Below, one piece after another: positions 25,663 to 35,467 of a DNA stretch of 64,000 nt. The notes under the pieces were generated by a model. The model saw only the letters and a list, made by a program, of their open reading frames with translations, was not told the DNA's origin and did not search any database. Source of the stretch: Alcanivorax sp. (GTDB lineage Bacteria > Pseudomonadota > Gammaproteobacteria > Pseudomonadales > Alcanivoracaceae); NCBI RefSeq assembly GCF_019431375.1, contig NZ_CP080267.1:3620539-3684538 (forward strand). The letters run 5' to 3'. The stretch's first letter is position 1, and each line of letters opens with the position of its first letter. A program made the translations under genes and the position numbers.

Positions 25663-27131
25663 TGCGCCTCCAGCAATTGCTCCCCGAGCATAGCCTGCCT
25701 GCCCAAGTGGCAGGCCTTGCCATTTCCGGCTTGCAGCTGGACAGCCGTCGTCTGCAGCCCGGCGAGGTGTTTGTGGCCGTGCCGGGTGTGGCGAGCGACG
25801 GCCGTCATTTCATCAGTCAGGCCATCAGCGCCGGCGCTGCCGTGGTGCTGGCGGACGCGGAGACGTTCTCCGTAGACCTGCAGCAGCCGGTGCCTCGCGT
25901 GAATCTGCCGGGGTTGGCGGCGCAGGTAGGTGATCTGGCTGCGCGCTGGTTCGGGGAGCCGGCCAGTCGTCTGCGCATTACCGGGGTGACCGGCACCAAT
26001 GGCAAGACCAGCATTACCTGGTTCCTGCGCGATGCACTGAATGCGCTGGGGCATCGCTGTGCCCTGGTAGGGACCCTGGGGCTGGGGCTGAAAGGCCAGG
26101 AGCAGACCACCGGTCATACCACGCCAGACCCTATTACCCTCCAGGCCGGGCTGGCGAAAGTCCGTGATGCCGGGGCTGATACCGTGGCCATGGAAATTTC
26201 CTCCCATGCCCTGGACCAGAATCGTCTGGGCGGCACCCTGGTCACCACTGCGGTATTCAGCAATCTGAGCCGGGATCATCTGGATTACCACGGTGACATG
26301 GAATCCTACTTGGCTGCCAAGGCCATGCTGTTCACCCGCGAAGGTGTGCAGCTGGCGGTGATCAACTGCGATGACCCGGTGGCACAGACCCTGATTGCCT
26401 GTCTGCCCAATGGTGTCCGGTGCGTCACTTTCGGCAGCCAGCAGGGTGCCACGGTGCGTTGCCAGTCTTTGCAATGCACGGTAGAGGGTATCGAGGCCGA
26501 GCTGTTCGTTGGCGGCACCGTGGTGCCGTTGAGTCTGCCGCTGTTTGGTCGTTTCAATCTCAGCAATGTGATGGCAGTGGCAGCCATTCTGCATGGCCAG
26601 GGCGTGGCCTCTGAGGCATTGGGCGGCGCGTTGGCGGCGATTACGCCCGTACCGGGGCGTATGGAACCGGTGCAGGCTGATGGCTGTCCGACCGTGATCG
26701 TCGATTATGCCCACACCCCGGATGGCCTGGAAAAAGCCCTGCAGGCGTGTCGGGATCACTTTGCCGGCCGCTTGTTCTGCGTGGTCGGCTGTGGCGGCGA
26801 CCGGGATGAGGGCAAACGTCCGCAAATGGCAGCGGTGGCAGAAAAGTTTGCCGATACCGTGGTGCTGACCAGCGACAACCCGCGCAGCGAAGACCCGCAA
26901 ACCATTATTGACCAGATGCGCGCCGGCCTTACCGGGGCGCAGGCGGTCCGCGAAAACGTGGACCGTGCCGAGGCGGTGCAGGAAACCGTCAACAGTGCCC
27001 AGGCCGGCGATGTGATTCTGCTGGCCGGCAAGGGCCATGAGGACTATCAGGAAATCAACGGCGTGCGTTACCCCAGTGATGACAGAGAACTTGCCCGCCA
27101 GGCACTGGCCGCTCGGGGAGGTGCCTCATGA
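25659..27131 (+). CDS. murE: UDP-N-acetylmuramoyl-L-alanyl-D-glutamate--2,6-diaminopimelate ligase MurE
   Basis: A 490-residue Mur ligase that adds the third stem residue. The P-loop is GVTGTNGKTS (about residue 109), with TPDPITLQ after it. The motif DNPR in TSDNPRSEDP is the specificity signature for meso-diaminopimelate rather than lysine. It overlaps ftsI and murF by 4 bases each. Confidence 0.97.
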   Translation: MMRLQQLLPEHSLPAQVAGLAISGLQLDSRRLQPGEVFVAVPGVASDGRHFISQAISAGAAVVLADAETFSVDLQQPVPRVNLPGLAAQVGDLAARWFGEPASRLRITGVTGTNGKTSITWFLRDALNALGHRCALVGTLGLGLKGQEQTTGHTTPDPITLQAGLAKVRDAGADTVAMEISSHALDQNRLGGTLVTTAVFSNLSRDHLDYHGDMESYLAAKAMLFTREGVQLAVINCDDPVAQTLIACLPNGVRCVTFGSQQGATVRCQSLQCTVEGIEAELFVGGTVVPLSLPLFGRFNLSNVMAVAAILHGQGVASEALGGALAAITPVPGRMEPVQADGCPTVIVDYAHTPDGLEKALQACRDHFAGRLFCVVGCGGDRDEGKRPQMAAVAEKFADTVVLTSDNPRSEDPQTIIDQMRAGLTGAQAVRENVDRAEAVQETVNSAQAGDVILLAGKGHEDYQEINGVRYPSDDRELARQALAARGGAS

Positions 27132-28486
27132 TGTGGTTGTCGCAGATCGCCCAGTGGACCGGCGGCACCCTGATCGGTGAAGACCGCAAGGTCAGCGCCG
27201 TGGTTACCGACACCCGTGACATGGCGCCGGGCTGCCTGTTTGTGGCGCTCAAGGGCGAGCGTTTCGATGCCCATGATTTTCTTGCTCAGGCTGCCGAGGG
27301 GGGAGCCATCGCCGCCCTGGTGGACCGTGAGCAAAATGACTTTGCCAGCGCCGTGCAGGTAGACGATACCCGCCTGGGGCTGGGCCGTCTGGCCAGTGGC
27401 TATGCGGACCAGTTTACGAGTGAACGCCTGGCGGTAACCGGCAATGCCGGCAAGACCACCGTCAAGGAAATGGCCGCCGCCATGCTGGGCGAGGGCACCC
27501 TGGCCACCCGTGGCAACTTCAACAATGACATCGGTGTGCCGCTGACGTTGCTGCGCCTTTCAGGCGAGCACCGTTATGCGGTCATTGAACTGGGCGCCAA
27601 TGCCCCCGGTGAAATCGCCTGGACCAGTTCCCTGGCCAAACCGAAGGTGGTGCTGGTGACCAATGTGACCGGCGCCCACCTGGAAGGGTTTGGCTCCATG
27701 CAGGGCATTGCCAACGCCAAGGCGGAAATCTTCGGCGGTTGTCAGGCCGGCGGCCAGGCGATCATCAACAACGACGACAGCTTTGCCGATTTCTTTGCCG
27801 GTGAAGCCGAAAAGGCCGGCCTCACCGTGATTCGTGTGGGCAGCCAGGCGCCGGCGGATCTCTATGCTGACAACATCCGTTTGCATCAGGACCGGGTGGA
27901 ATTTGTGCTTCAGCCACTGGGCGAGGCGGTCACCGTGCCACTGCCCGGCGCTCATCAGGTCAGCAATGCCTTGCTGGCCTGTGCCGCTGTGCGAGCGCTG
28001 GGTGTGAACCTGGGCGAAGTGCTGCCCCGACTGGCGCAACTGAAGCCGGTGCCCGGCCGTATGAATCTGCATGCGGTAGGTGGTGGCGTGTTGGTGGATG
28101 ACACCTACAACGCCAATCCCGGCTCCGTGCGGGTCGCCATCGACTGGCTGGCTGTTCAGCCGGCACCACAGATGCTGGTGCTGGGCGCCCTGGGCGAGCT
28201 GGGGCCGCAGGCGGAGCAACTGGTCGAAGAGCTGGGTGGCTATGCCCGCGAGGCGGGGATCAGTGACCTGGTGGTGATGACCGGCGCCAGTGCTGCCGCC
28301 AAGGGGTTTGGTGACGGTGCCATGACGGCAGAAAACGATCAGCAGGCGGCAACCTGGAGTGCCCCGGTTCTGCAACAGGGTGGAACCGTGCTGGTGAAAG
28401 GCTCACGTAGCGCCGGTATGGAAGCGGTGGTACAGCGACTGACCATGGGCGCAGGCCCGCACAAACCGGAACAGGGGGCACACTGA
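27128..28486 (+). CDS. murF: UDP-N-acetylmuramoyl-tripeptide--D-alanyl-D-alanine ligase MurF
   Basis: A 452-residue Mur ligase that attaches D-Ala-D-Ala to the tripeptide. The P-loop is VTGNAGKTTVKEM, followed by the MurF signature NFNNDIGVPLTLLRL and the late LVDDTYNANPGSVRVAI. The Ala in GNAGKT is a small change from the usual GSxGKT, also seen in pseudomonad enzymes. Its stop codon overlaps mraY by one base. Confidence 0.96.
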   Translation: MMWLSQIAQWTGGTLIGEDRKVSAVVTDTRDMAPGCLFVALKGERFDAHDFLAQAAEGGAIAALVDREQNDFASAVQVDDTRLGLGRLASGYADQFTSERLAVTGNAGKTTVKEMAAAMLGEGTLATRGNFNNDIGVPLTLLRLSGEHRYAVIELGANAPGEIAWTSSLAKPKVVLVTNVTGAHLEGFGSMQGIANAKAEIFGGCQAGGQAIINNDDSFADFFAGEAEKAGLTVIRVGSQAPADLYADNIRLHQDRVEFVLQPLGEAVTVPLPGAHQVSNALLACAAVRALGVNLGEVLPRLAQLKPVPGRMNLHAVGGGVLVDDTYNANPGSVRVAIDWLAVQPAPQMLVLGALGELGPQAEQLVEELGGYAREAGISDLVVMTGASAAAKGFGDGAMTAENDQQAATWSAPVLQQGGTVLVKGSRSAGMEAVVQRLTMGAGPHKPEQGAH

Positions 28487-29568
28487 TGTTGCTTTGGCTG
28501 GCCGAGCTTCTGGCAGAATTTCACAGCGGTTTCCTGGTGGTGCAGTACATCACCCTGCGCGGCATTCTCAGCGTACTGACGGCCCTGTTCATCGCCTTCT
28601 GGGTGGGCCCGATCATGATCCGCAAGCTGCAGGAAAAGCAGGTGGGTCAGGCCATCCGTGACGACGGCCCGAAGAGCCACCTGAGCAAGGCCGGTACCCC
28701 CACCATGGGCGGCGCGTTGATCCTGATTGCCATCGTCATTTCCACCCTGCTGTGGGCGGACCTGAGCAACCGCTTCATCTGGATCACCCTGGGCGTGCTG
28801 TTCGTCTTCGGTGCCGTGGGCTGGGTGGATGACTGGCGCAAGGTGGTGGAAAAAAATCCCCGCGGCCTGCCGGCCCGCTGGAAATACCTGTGGTTGTCCA
28901 TCGGGGCCCTTGGCGCGGCTTTTGCCCTGTTCTTTACTGCCCAGAGCCCGGTGGAAACCCAGCTGATCGTGCCCTTCTTCAAGAATGTGGTCATCAACAT
29001 GGGTTGGTTCTACATCGTGCTGACCTACTTCGTGATCAACGGTACCAGCAATGCGGTGAACCTGACCGATGGCCTGGATGGCTTGGCGATCATGCCGGCG
29101 GTATTGGTAGGCGGGGCCCTGGGCATCTTTGCCTATGCCGGTGGCCATGCGGAATTCGCGCCGTATTTGCAGATTCCCTATGTGGCCGGCGCCGGTGAGC
29201 TGGTGATTATTTCTGCCGCCCTGTGTGGCGCGGGCCTCGGGTTTCTGTGGTTCAACGCTTACCCGGCACAAGTATTCATGGGCGATGTGGGCGCGTTGGG
29301 CCTGGGCGCGGTGCTGGGTGTGATGGCGGTCATCGTCCGCCAGGAAATCGTGCTGTTCATCATGGGCGGCGTGTTCGTGATGGAAACCGTTTCGGTGATG
29401 CTGCAGGTGGGCTCATTCAAGCTCACCGGCCGGCGGGTGTTTCGCATGGCGCCGATTCATCACCACTTTGAACTGAAAGGATGGCCGGAGCCGAAGATCA
29501 TTGTGCGCTTCTGGATCATCACCGTAATTCTGGTCCTGGTGGGTCTGGCGACCCTGAAAATCCGATAG
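28486..29568 (+). CDS. mraY: Phospho-N-acetylmuramoyl-pentapeptide-transferase MraY
   Basis: A 360-residue polytopic inner-membrane enzyme with about ten helices that makes lipid I from UDP-MurNAc-pentapeptide and undecaprenyl phosphate. The KAGTPTMGGALI motif, the DDxxK-type VDDWRKVVEKNPRGL, NAVNLTDGLDGLA and the C-terminal MAPIHHHFELKGWPEPKI are all present. An 18-base gap follows to murD. Confidence 0.98.
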   Translation: MLLWLAELLAEFHSGFLVVQYITLRGILSVLTALFIAFWVGPIMIRKLQEKQVGQAIRDDGPKSHLSKAGTPTMGGALILIAIVISTLLWADLSNRFIWITLGVLFVFGAVGWVDDWRKVVEKNPRGLPARWKYLWLSIGALGAAFALFFTAQSPVETQLIVPFFKNVVINMGWFYIVLTYFVINGTSNAVNLTDGLDGLAIMPAVLVGGALGIFAYAGGHAEFAPYLQIPYVAGAGELVIISAALCGAGLGFLWFNAYPAQVFMGDVGALGLGAVLGVMAVIVRQEIVLFIMGGVFVMETVSVMLQVGSFKLTGRRVFRMAPIHHHFELKGWPEPKIIVRFWIITVILVLVGLATLKIR

Positions 29569-29585
29569 GGGATTGAGTTAACTTT

Positions 29586-30911
29586 ATGGCGAAAGACGGG
29601 TTTGATCTGGTAATTGGCCTGGGAGTTTCCGGGCGTTCCGTGATCCGTTATCTGACGGACCAGGGGATGCCTGTGCGCGCCCTGGACACCCGTGCCGAGC
29701 CCGCCGGCCTGGAGGCGCTGCGCGCCGAATTCCCCGAGGTAAAGATTCACACTGGCGGCTTCAAGGCCGGCTGGATGAACAACGCTCGTCGCCTGATCGT
29801 CAGCCCTGGCGTGGCCGTGGCGACACCGGCCATTGCCGAGCAAGTGGTTGCCGGCAAGGAAGTGATCGGCGATGTGGAGCTGTTTGCCCGTGCGGCCAGC
29901 GAGCCGCTGGTGGCGATTACCGGTTCCAACGCCAAGAGCACCGTCACCACCTTGCTGGGCCAGGTGGCGGATGCCTGTGGCATGAACCCGGGCATCGGCG
30001 GCAATCTGGGGGTGCCCGCTCTCGAGCTGCTGGATGACAAGGCCCGCCTGTACGTTCTGGAGTTGTCCAGTTTCCAGCTGGAAACCACCTACAGCCTGAG
30101 TGCGGAAGTGGCCACCATCCTCAATGTGTCCCAGGATCATCTGGATCGCTACGCCAGCTTCGCCGATTACGTGGCCGCCAAGCAGCGCATTTATGATGGC
30201 TGCCAGGTGGCGGTGTGGAACCGGGATGACCTGGCCACCCGCCCCCCTGCCGGGGTGCCGCGCCAGATTACCTTCGGTGCTCATCCTGAAGCGGACTACC
30301 GGCTGGACAGTGACAAAGGCCAGCTGCTGTACCGGGGCGAAACCCTGTTGTCGCTATCCGAGCTTGCGCTCACCGGTCACCACAACGCCATGAATATTCT
30401 CGCCGTGCTGGCGATCAGTGATGCCCTGTCCCTGAACCGGGACAAGGCGCTGGCCACGGTGAAGGCCTTTACCGGTCTGCCGCACCGCTGCCAGCTGGTG
30501 GCTGAAGCAGGTGGGGTGCGCTGGTTCAACGATTCCAAGGCCACCAATGTGGGCGCCACCCTGGCGGCCCTGACGGGGATCGGTGAAAGCATTGACGGCA
30601 AGGTGATCCTGATTGCCGGTGGCCAGGGTAAGGGGCAGGACTTCTCGCCGCTGGCGGAGCCGGCGCGTCAGTATCTGCGTGCCGGTCTGCTGATGGGCGA
30701 AGACCGCAGTACCCTGGCCCAGGGCATGTCCGCCGCCCCCTGTGAGCTGGTCGCCGACATGCAGGCCGCCGTGGCCCGGGCCCATGCCCTGGCGCAACCT
30801 GGCGACGCGGTGTTGCTGTCACCGGCATGTGCGTCTTTTGACATGTATTCCAGCTTTGTTGCCCGTGGCGATGATTTCTCCGCCCGGGCCAGGGAGGTGT
30901 GCCATGACTGA
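29586..30911 (+). CDS. murD: UDP-N-acetylmuramoylalanine--D-glutamate ligase MurD
   Basis: A 441-residue Mur ligase adding D-Glu to UDP-MurNAc-L-Ala. The nucleotide loop reads ITGSNAKSTVTTLLG (about residue 113), where Ala replaces the second Gly of GSNGKST, a variant also known from pseudomonads. ELSSFQLETT and VSQDHLDRY are the family marks. It overlaps ftsW by 8 bases. Confidence 0.97.
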   Translation: MAKDGFDLVIGLGVSGRSVIRYLTDQGMPVRALDTRAEPAGLEALRAEFPEVKIHTGGFKAGWMNNARRLIVSPGVAVATPAIAEQVVAGKEVIGDVELFARAASEPLVAITGSNAKSTVTTLLGQVADACGMNPGIGGNLGVPALELLDDKARLYVLELSSFQLETTYSLSAEVATILNVSQDHLDRYASFADYVAAKQRIYDGCQVAVWNRDDLATRPPAGVPRQITFGAHPEADYRLDSDKGQLLYRGETLLSLSELALTGHHNAMNILAVLAISDALSLNRDKALATVKAFTGLPHRCQLVAEAGGVRWFNDSKATNVGATLAALTGIGESIDGKVILIAGGQGKGQDFSPLAEPARQYLRAGLLMGEDRSTLAQGMSAAPCELVADMQAAVARAHALAQPGDAVLLSPACASFDMYSSFVARGDDFSARAREVCHD

Positions 30912-32061
30912 GCGCATGATCCTCAAGCTGGATAACCGGGGTCTGGACAAGACCTTGATGTGGAGCGCCATCCTGCTGGCCCTGGCCGGTCTGGTGATGG
31001 TGTCGTCAGCCAGCCTGCAGATCGCCGAAACCCGGTTGGGCGATCCCTTCTACTATGCGCTGCGTCATGGCATTTATCTGGCGCTGGGGCTGGCCGCCGG
31101 GGCGTTCGTCTATTTTGCGGTGCCGCTGGCGCTGCTGGAACGGTTGCGCTTTCTGATGCTGCCGGTGGCCCTGGTGGTGCTGGTGATGGTGTTTATCCCC
31201 GGCCTGGGCCGCACCGTGAATGGCTCCACCCGCTGGATTGCTCTGCCGGGCCTGACCGTTCAGGCCTCGGAAATCGTCAAGCTGTGTTTTGTTCTCTACC
31301 TGGCGGGCTACATCGCCCAGCGCAAGGCCGCCCTGGAAACCGAATGGAAGGCCTTCCTGCTGCCGCTGGCGTTGTTGGGTGTACTGACCCTGCTGTTGCT
31401 GCTGGAGCCGGACTTCGGCGCCGTGGTGGTGCTGGGTATCACCGCCATGGGCATGCTGTTTCTTTCCGGGGTGCCGACCCTGCGCTTCCTGCTGATCGGT
31501 CTGGCGGCGGTGGCACTGGGCGCCCTGGTGGCGTTTGCCGAGCCGTACCGGGTGGCACGTCTGATGACCTTTACCGATCCCTGGGCCGATCAATACGGTT
31601 CCGGGTACCAGCTGACCCAGAGCCTAATTGCCTTTGGCCGCGGTCACTGGAGTGGCGTGGGCCTGGGTAACAGCGTGCAGAAGCTGTTCTACCTGCCGGA
31701 AGCTCATACCGATTTTGTTTACGCGGTGATGGCGGAAGAGCTGGGGCTGTTGGGTAATCTCGCATTGATCGGCGGTTTTGTGCTGCTGGGTTGGCGGGTG
31801 TTTCGGCTGGGGCACAGCCTGGAAACCCGCGGTCTGTTGTACCACGCCTATCTGGTTTATGGCTGCGCCTTCGTCTTGTGCTCCCAGGTCTTTATCAATC
31901 TGGGTGTGAACATGGGGCTGTTGCCCACCAAGGGTCTGACGTTGCCGTTTATCAGCTACGGCGGTTCTTCACTGCTGATCTTCTCCGCCATGGTGGGGTT
32001 GATCCTGCGCGCCGGCGCCGAAGCCGAGCAGCTGAAAGCGAGAGGGAGGGCGGCACGATGA
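30904..32061 (+). CDS. ftsW: Septal peptidoglycan glycosyltransferase FtsW
   Basis: A 385-residue SEDS-family protein with about ten membrane helices. The catalytic Asp lies in LLLEPDFGAVVV, followed by the DQYGSGYQLTQSLIAFGRG loop and the late GLTLPFISYGGSSLL. It polymerises lipid II at the septum with FtsI. I chose the ATG at 30904, inside the end of murD, over an upstream in-frame start that would place a long non-membrane stretch in front. Confidence 0.95.
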   Translation: MTERMILKLDNRGLDKTLMWSAILLALAGLVMVSSASLQIAETRLGDPFYYALRHGIYLALGLAAGAFVYFAVPLALLERLRFLMLPVALVVLVMVFIPGLGRTVNGSTRWIALPGLTVQASEIVKLCFVLYLAGYIAQRKAALETEWKAFLLPLALLGVLTLLLLLEPDFGAVVVLGITAMGMLFLSGVPTLRFLLIGLAAVALGALVAFAEPYRVARLMTFTDPWADQYGSGYQLTQSLIAFGRGHWSGVGLGNSVQKLFYLPEAHTDFVYAVMAEELGLLGNLALIGGFVLLGWRVFRLGHSLETRGLLYHAYLVYGCAFVLCSQVFINLGVNMGLLPTKGLTLPFISYGGSSLLIFSAMVGLILRAGAEAEQLKARGRAAR

Positions 32062-33131
32062 GCGGCACCATCCTGATCATGGCAGGCGGCACAGGCGGGC
32101 ATGTGTTCCCGGCGCTGGCAGTGGCGGATCAATTGCGTGAGCGCGGCTTCCGGATTCTCTGGCTGGGCGCGGAAAACGGCATGGAAGGCAAGCTGGTGCG
32201 CCAGTACGGCTACGAGATTGCCGAGCTGGCCGTGTCCCGGTTGCGTGGCGGCGGACTCAAGCGCAAGCTCACCGCCCCGTTCAATCTGCTACGCGCGGTG
32301 CTGCAGGCGCGCAGCCTGATCAGCCAGCGCCAGCCGCTGCTGGCGGTGGGCTTTGGCGGTTTTGCCAGCGGTCCTGGCGGCCTGGCCGCGCGTCTGTGCA
32401 AGGTACCGGTGGTGGTCCACGAACAGAATGCGGTGCCGGGGCTGACCAACCGCCTGCTGTCCAAAATGGCCACCGTGACTCTGGAAGGTTTCCAGGGTGC
32501 CTTCGGCACCCAGAGTGCCTGCTGGGTGGGCAATCCGGTACGCGCCGAGATTGCCAGCCTGGACGAGCCGGCTCGCCGTTATGCCCAGCATCAGGGTGGT
32601 TTGCGGGTGCTGGTGCTGGGTGGTAGTCAGGGCGCGCTGATACTGAACCAGGACCTGCCGGAACTGCTGCTGGCGGTGCTGGGCCGGGATATCCAGGTGC
32701 GTCACCAGTGTGGTGCCGGCCGTACCGGTGAAGCGGCGCCGATCTATCAGGCGTTGGGTCTGGATGCCCAGGTCAGTGAATTTATCGACGACATGGCGGA
32801 AGCCTACGGCTGGGCGGATCTGGTGATCTGCCGGGCCGGGGCGCTGACTGTGGCGGAAGTGGCGGCTGCCGGTGTGGCAGCCCTGTTCGTGCCCCTGCCC
32901 ACCGCCGTGGACGATCACCAGACATTGAATGCCCGCTGGCTGTCAGACCGGGGCGCGGCCCTGTTGCTGCCCCAGCGGGATATGAGCGCCGCCAGCCTGG
33001 CTGGCACGCTGAAACCGGTTGCAGAGCGTGGGCTGCTGGCGCAGATGGCGCAGCGGGCCCGCGAACAGGCCGTGGCCGACAGCGCCGAGCGCGCGGCCAC
33101 GCTGTGTGAGGAGGTGGCCAATGGCCGATAA
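32058..33131 (+). CDS. murG: Lipid II synthase MurG (UDP-GlcNAc transferase)
   Basis: A 357-residue GT-B glycosyltransferase on the inner face of the membrane. It opens with ILIMAGGTGGHVFPALAVA, has GFGGFASGPGGLAAR and EQNAVPGLTNRLLSK, and the UDP-GlcNAc site ICRAGALTVAEVAAAGVAA with FVPLPTAVDDHQ. The ATG at 32058 overlaps the ftsW end by 4 bases. The protein overlaps murC by 11 bases. Confidence 0.96.
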   Translation: MSGTILIMAGGTGGHVFPALAVADQLRERGFRILWLGAENGMEGKLVRQYGYEIAELAVSRLRGGGLKRKLTAPFNLLRAVLQARSLISQRQPLLAVGFGGFASGPGGLAARLCKVPVVVHEQNAVPGLTNRLLSKMATVTLEGFQGAFGTQSACWVGNPVRAEIASLDEPARRYAQHQGGLRVLVLGGSQGALILNQDLPELLLAVLGRDIQVRHQCGAGRTGEAAPIYQALGLDAQVSEFIDDMAEAYGWADLVICRAGALTVAEVAAAGVAALFVPLPTAVDDHQTLNARWLSDRGAALLLPQRDMSAASLAGTLKPVAERGLLAQMAQRAREQAVADSAERAATLCEEVANGR

Positions 33132-34551
33132 CGACAACATCCATATCGTGCCCGAAATGCGGCGTATCAGCGGCATCCACTTTGTGGGTATCGGTGGCGT
33201 TGGCATGTGCGGCATTGCCGAGGTGCTGGCCAACCAGGGCTATGCCATCAGCGGTAGCGACATCAAGGAATCGGCGGTAGTAGAACGCCTGCGAGGCCTG
33301 GGTGTGCGGGTGGAAATCGGTCACCGGGCGGAAAACATTGATGGTGCCGACGTGGTGGTGACGTCCACGGCGGTGACCACCGAGAACGAGGAAGTGGCAG
33401 AAGCCCACGCTCGCCGGATTCCGGTGGTGCCGCGAGCCCAGATGCTGGCGGAGCTGATGCGCTTCCGGCACGGCATCGCGGTGGCCGGCACCCACGGCAA
33501 GACCACCACCACCTCCATGACGGCGGCGATCATGGCGGAGGCGGGCATGGATCCCACCTTTGTGATCGGTGGGCGGCTGAACAGTGCCGGCACCAATGCG
33601 CGTCTGGGCCAGAGCCGTTACCTGGTGGCGGAAGCGGATGAGTCCGATGCCAGCTTTCTGCACCTGCAGCCCATGACTGCCATCGTGACCAATATCGAAG
33701 CGGATCACATGCACACCTATGGCGGGGACTTTGCCCAGCTGGAGAACACCTTTATCGAGTTCCTGCACAACCTGCCGTTCTACGGCGTGGCGGTGATGTG
33801 CGTGGACGACCCGGTGGTGCGCAAGCTGCTGCCACGGGTGAACCGTCAGGTGATTCGCTACGGCTTCAGTGACGATGCGGACCTGCGTGCGGAGAACGTG
33901 CAGCAGCAGGGCATGACCACGTCTTTCCGGGTGATCCGCAAGGAAGGCGAGCCGCTGGATGTGGTTCTGCACATGCCTGGCAAGCACAACGTGCTCAATG
34001 CTCTGGCGGCCATTGCCGTGGCCGCCGATGAAGGCGCCAGCGATGACGCCATTATTCGCGGCCTGAATAACTTTACCGGTGTTGGCCGGCGCTTTGATGT
34101 GCAGGGCGAATACCACTTCGATGGCGGCAGCGCGACCCTGGTGGATGACTACGGTCACCACCCCAGCGAAGTGGCTGTCACCATCGATGCCATTCGGGCC
34201 GGTTGGCCGGGCCGTCGCCTGGCCATGCTGTTCCAGCCGCACCGTTATACCCGTACCCAGGATCTCTACGAGGACTTCGTGGACGTGCTGTCCGGGGTTG
34301 ATGTGTTGTTGATGCTGGAAGTGTATGGCGCCGGCGAAGACCCGATTCCCGGTGCGGATGCCCGCGCCCTGTGCCGCAGTATTCGCAAGCGTGGCCGAGT
34401 AGAGCCGGTGTTTGTGGATGACCCGGGCAAGCTGGCCGAGATTCTGGCCACCCAGTTGCAGGACGGCGATCTGCTGGTAACCCAGGGTGCCGGCAACGTG
34501 GGTGCCATCGCCAAAGAACTGGCTGAACAGGGAGGCGCCAAGCGTGGATAA
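33121..34551 (+). CDS. murC: UDP-N-acetylmuramate--L-alanine ligase MurC
   Basis: A 476-residue Mur ligase adding the first stem residue. It shows HFVGIGGVGMCGIAEVL, the P-loop AGTHGKTTTTSM (about residue 120) and DDYGHHPSEV. The start ATG at 33121 lies in the end of murG and follows GAGGAGG. It overlaps ddlB by 8 bases. Confidence 0.97.
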   Translation: MADNDNIHIVPEMRRISGIHFVGIGGVGMCGIAEVLANQGYAISGSDIKESAVVERLRGLGVRVEIGHRAENIDGADVVVTSTAVTTENEEVAEAHARRIPVVPRAQMLAELMRFRHGIAVAGTHGKTTTTSMTAAIMAEAGMDPTFVIGGRLNSAGTNARLGQSRYLVAEADESDASFLHLQPMTAIVTNIEADHMHTYGGDFAQLENTFIEFLHNLPFYGVAVMCVDDPVVRKLLPRVNRQVIRYGFSDDADLRAENVQQQGMTTSFRVIRKEGEPLDVVLHMPGKHNVLNALAAIAVAADEGASDDAIIRGLNNFTGVGRRFDVQGEYHFDGGSATLVDDYGHHPSEVAVTIDAIRAGWPGRRLAMLFQPHRYTRTQDLYEDFVDVLSGVDVLLMLEVYGAGEDPIPGADARALCRSIRKRGRVEPVFVDDPGKLAEILATQLQDGDLLVTQGAGNVGAIAKELAEQGGAKRG

Positions 34552-35467
34552 GGTGCTGCTGAAGAAGCAACTGGCCAGCGTGGGCCGGGTAGCGGTACTG
34601 GCCGGCGGCAAGTCCGCCGAGCGTCCCGTGTCACTGAAAAGTGGTGCGGCGGTCCATCAGGCCCTGCGCAATCTGGGCCTGATCGCCGAGCTGGTGGATC
34701 CGGCGCACAAGAGCGTGGATACCCTGAAAGGGTTCGATGTGGCCTTTATCGCCCTGCATGGCCGGGGTGGCGAAGACGGTGTCATCCAGGGTGTCCTGGA
34801 GCATCTGGGCATTCCCTATACCGGCTCCGGGGTGATGGCCTCGGCCATCGGCATGGACAAGGTGCGCACCAAACAACTGTGGAAAGGCGCCGGCTTGCCG
34901 ACCCCGGCGTTCTATGTGGCCGGGCGTAATGATACCGATCTGGGCTTTCCGCTGATGATCAAGCCGGCCCATGAGGGCTCTTCCATTGGCATGGCCAAGG
35001 CGGATAACGCCGAGCAGCTGGCAGTGGCGCTGAAAGAAGCGGAAAAATTCGACTCCGATGTGCTGGTGGAAGCCTGGGTCAACGGCCCGGAATACACCGT
35101 GGCCATCCTTGGCGAGGAGCCGCTGCCGGCGATCCGCCTGAAGACGCCCAATGCGTTTTATGACTTCGAAGCCAAGTACCAGTCCAACAGCACCGAGTAC
35201 CTCTGCCCGGCCGGGCTGGACGATGCCGATGAGCAGGCCCTGCGGCAACTGGCGCTGACCGCCTTCCGGGTGGCCGGCTGCCGGGGCTGGGGCCGGGTGG
35301 ACGTGATGCGCGACGAGCAGGGCCACTGGCAGCTGCTGGAAGTGAACACGGTACCGGGAATGACCGATCACTCCCTGGTGCCCATGGCGGCCAAGGCGGC
35401 CGGGCGGGATTTCGACACCCTGGTGGGGGAAATCCTGCTGGATGCGCTGGAACGGAGTGATGGCTAA
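34544..35467 (+). CDS. ddlB: D-alanine--D-alanine ligase
   Basis: A 307-residue ATP-grasp ligase. It carries VAVLAGGKSAERPVSLKSG, LHGRGGEDGVIQG, PYTGSGVMASAIGMDK, and the metal/substrate end LLEVNTVPGMTDHSLVP. The GTG start at 34544 gives the normal length. It overlaps murC and ftsQ by 8 bases each, so translation is tightly coupled. Confidence 0.96.
   Translation: MDKVLLKKQLASVGRVAVLAGGKSAERPVSLKSGAAVHQALRNLGLIAELVDPAHKSVDTLKGFDVAFIALHGRGGEDGVIQGVLEHLGIPYTGSGVMASAIGMDKVRTKQLWKGAGLPTPAFYVAGRNDTDLGFPLMIKPAHEGSSIGMAKADNAEQLAVALKEAEKFDSDVLVEAWVNGPEYTVAILGEEPLPAIRLKTPNAFYDFEAKYQSNSTEYLCPAGLDDADEQALRQLALTAFRVAGCRGWGRVDVMRDEQGHWQLLEVNTVPGMTDHSLVPMAAKAAGRDFDTLVGEILLDALERSDG

Noticed and set aside
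30742..30903. Upstream in-frame start for ftsW
   Set aside because: It would lie deep inside murD and add a non-family extension; the ATG at 30904 fits.
32782..34611. Long open frame antisense to murC
   Set aside because: Shadow of murC on the opposite strand; composition artefact.
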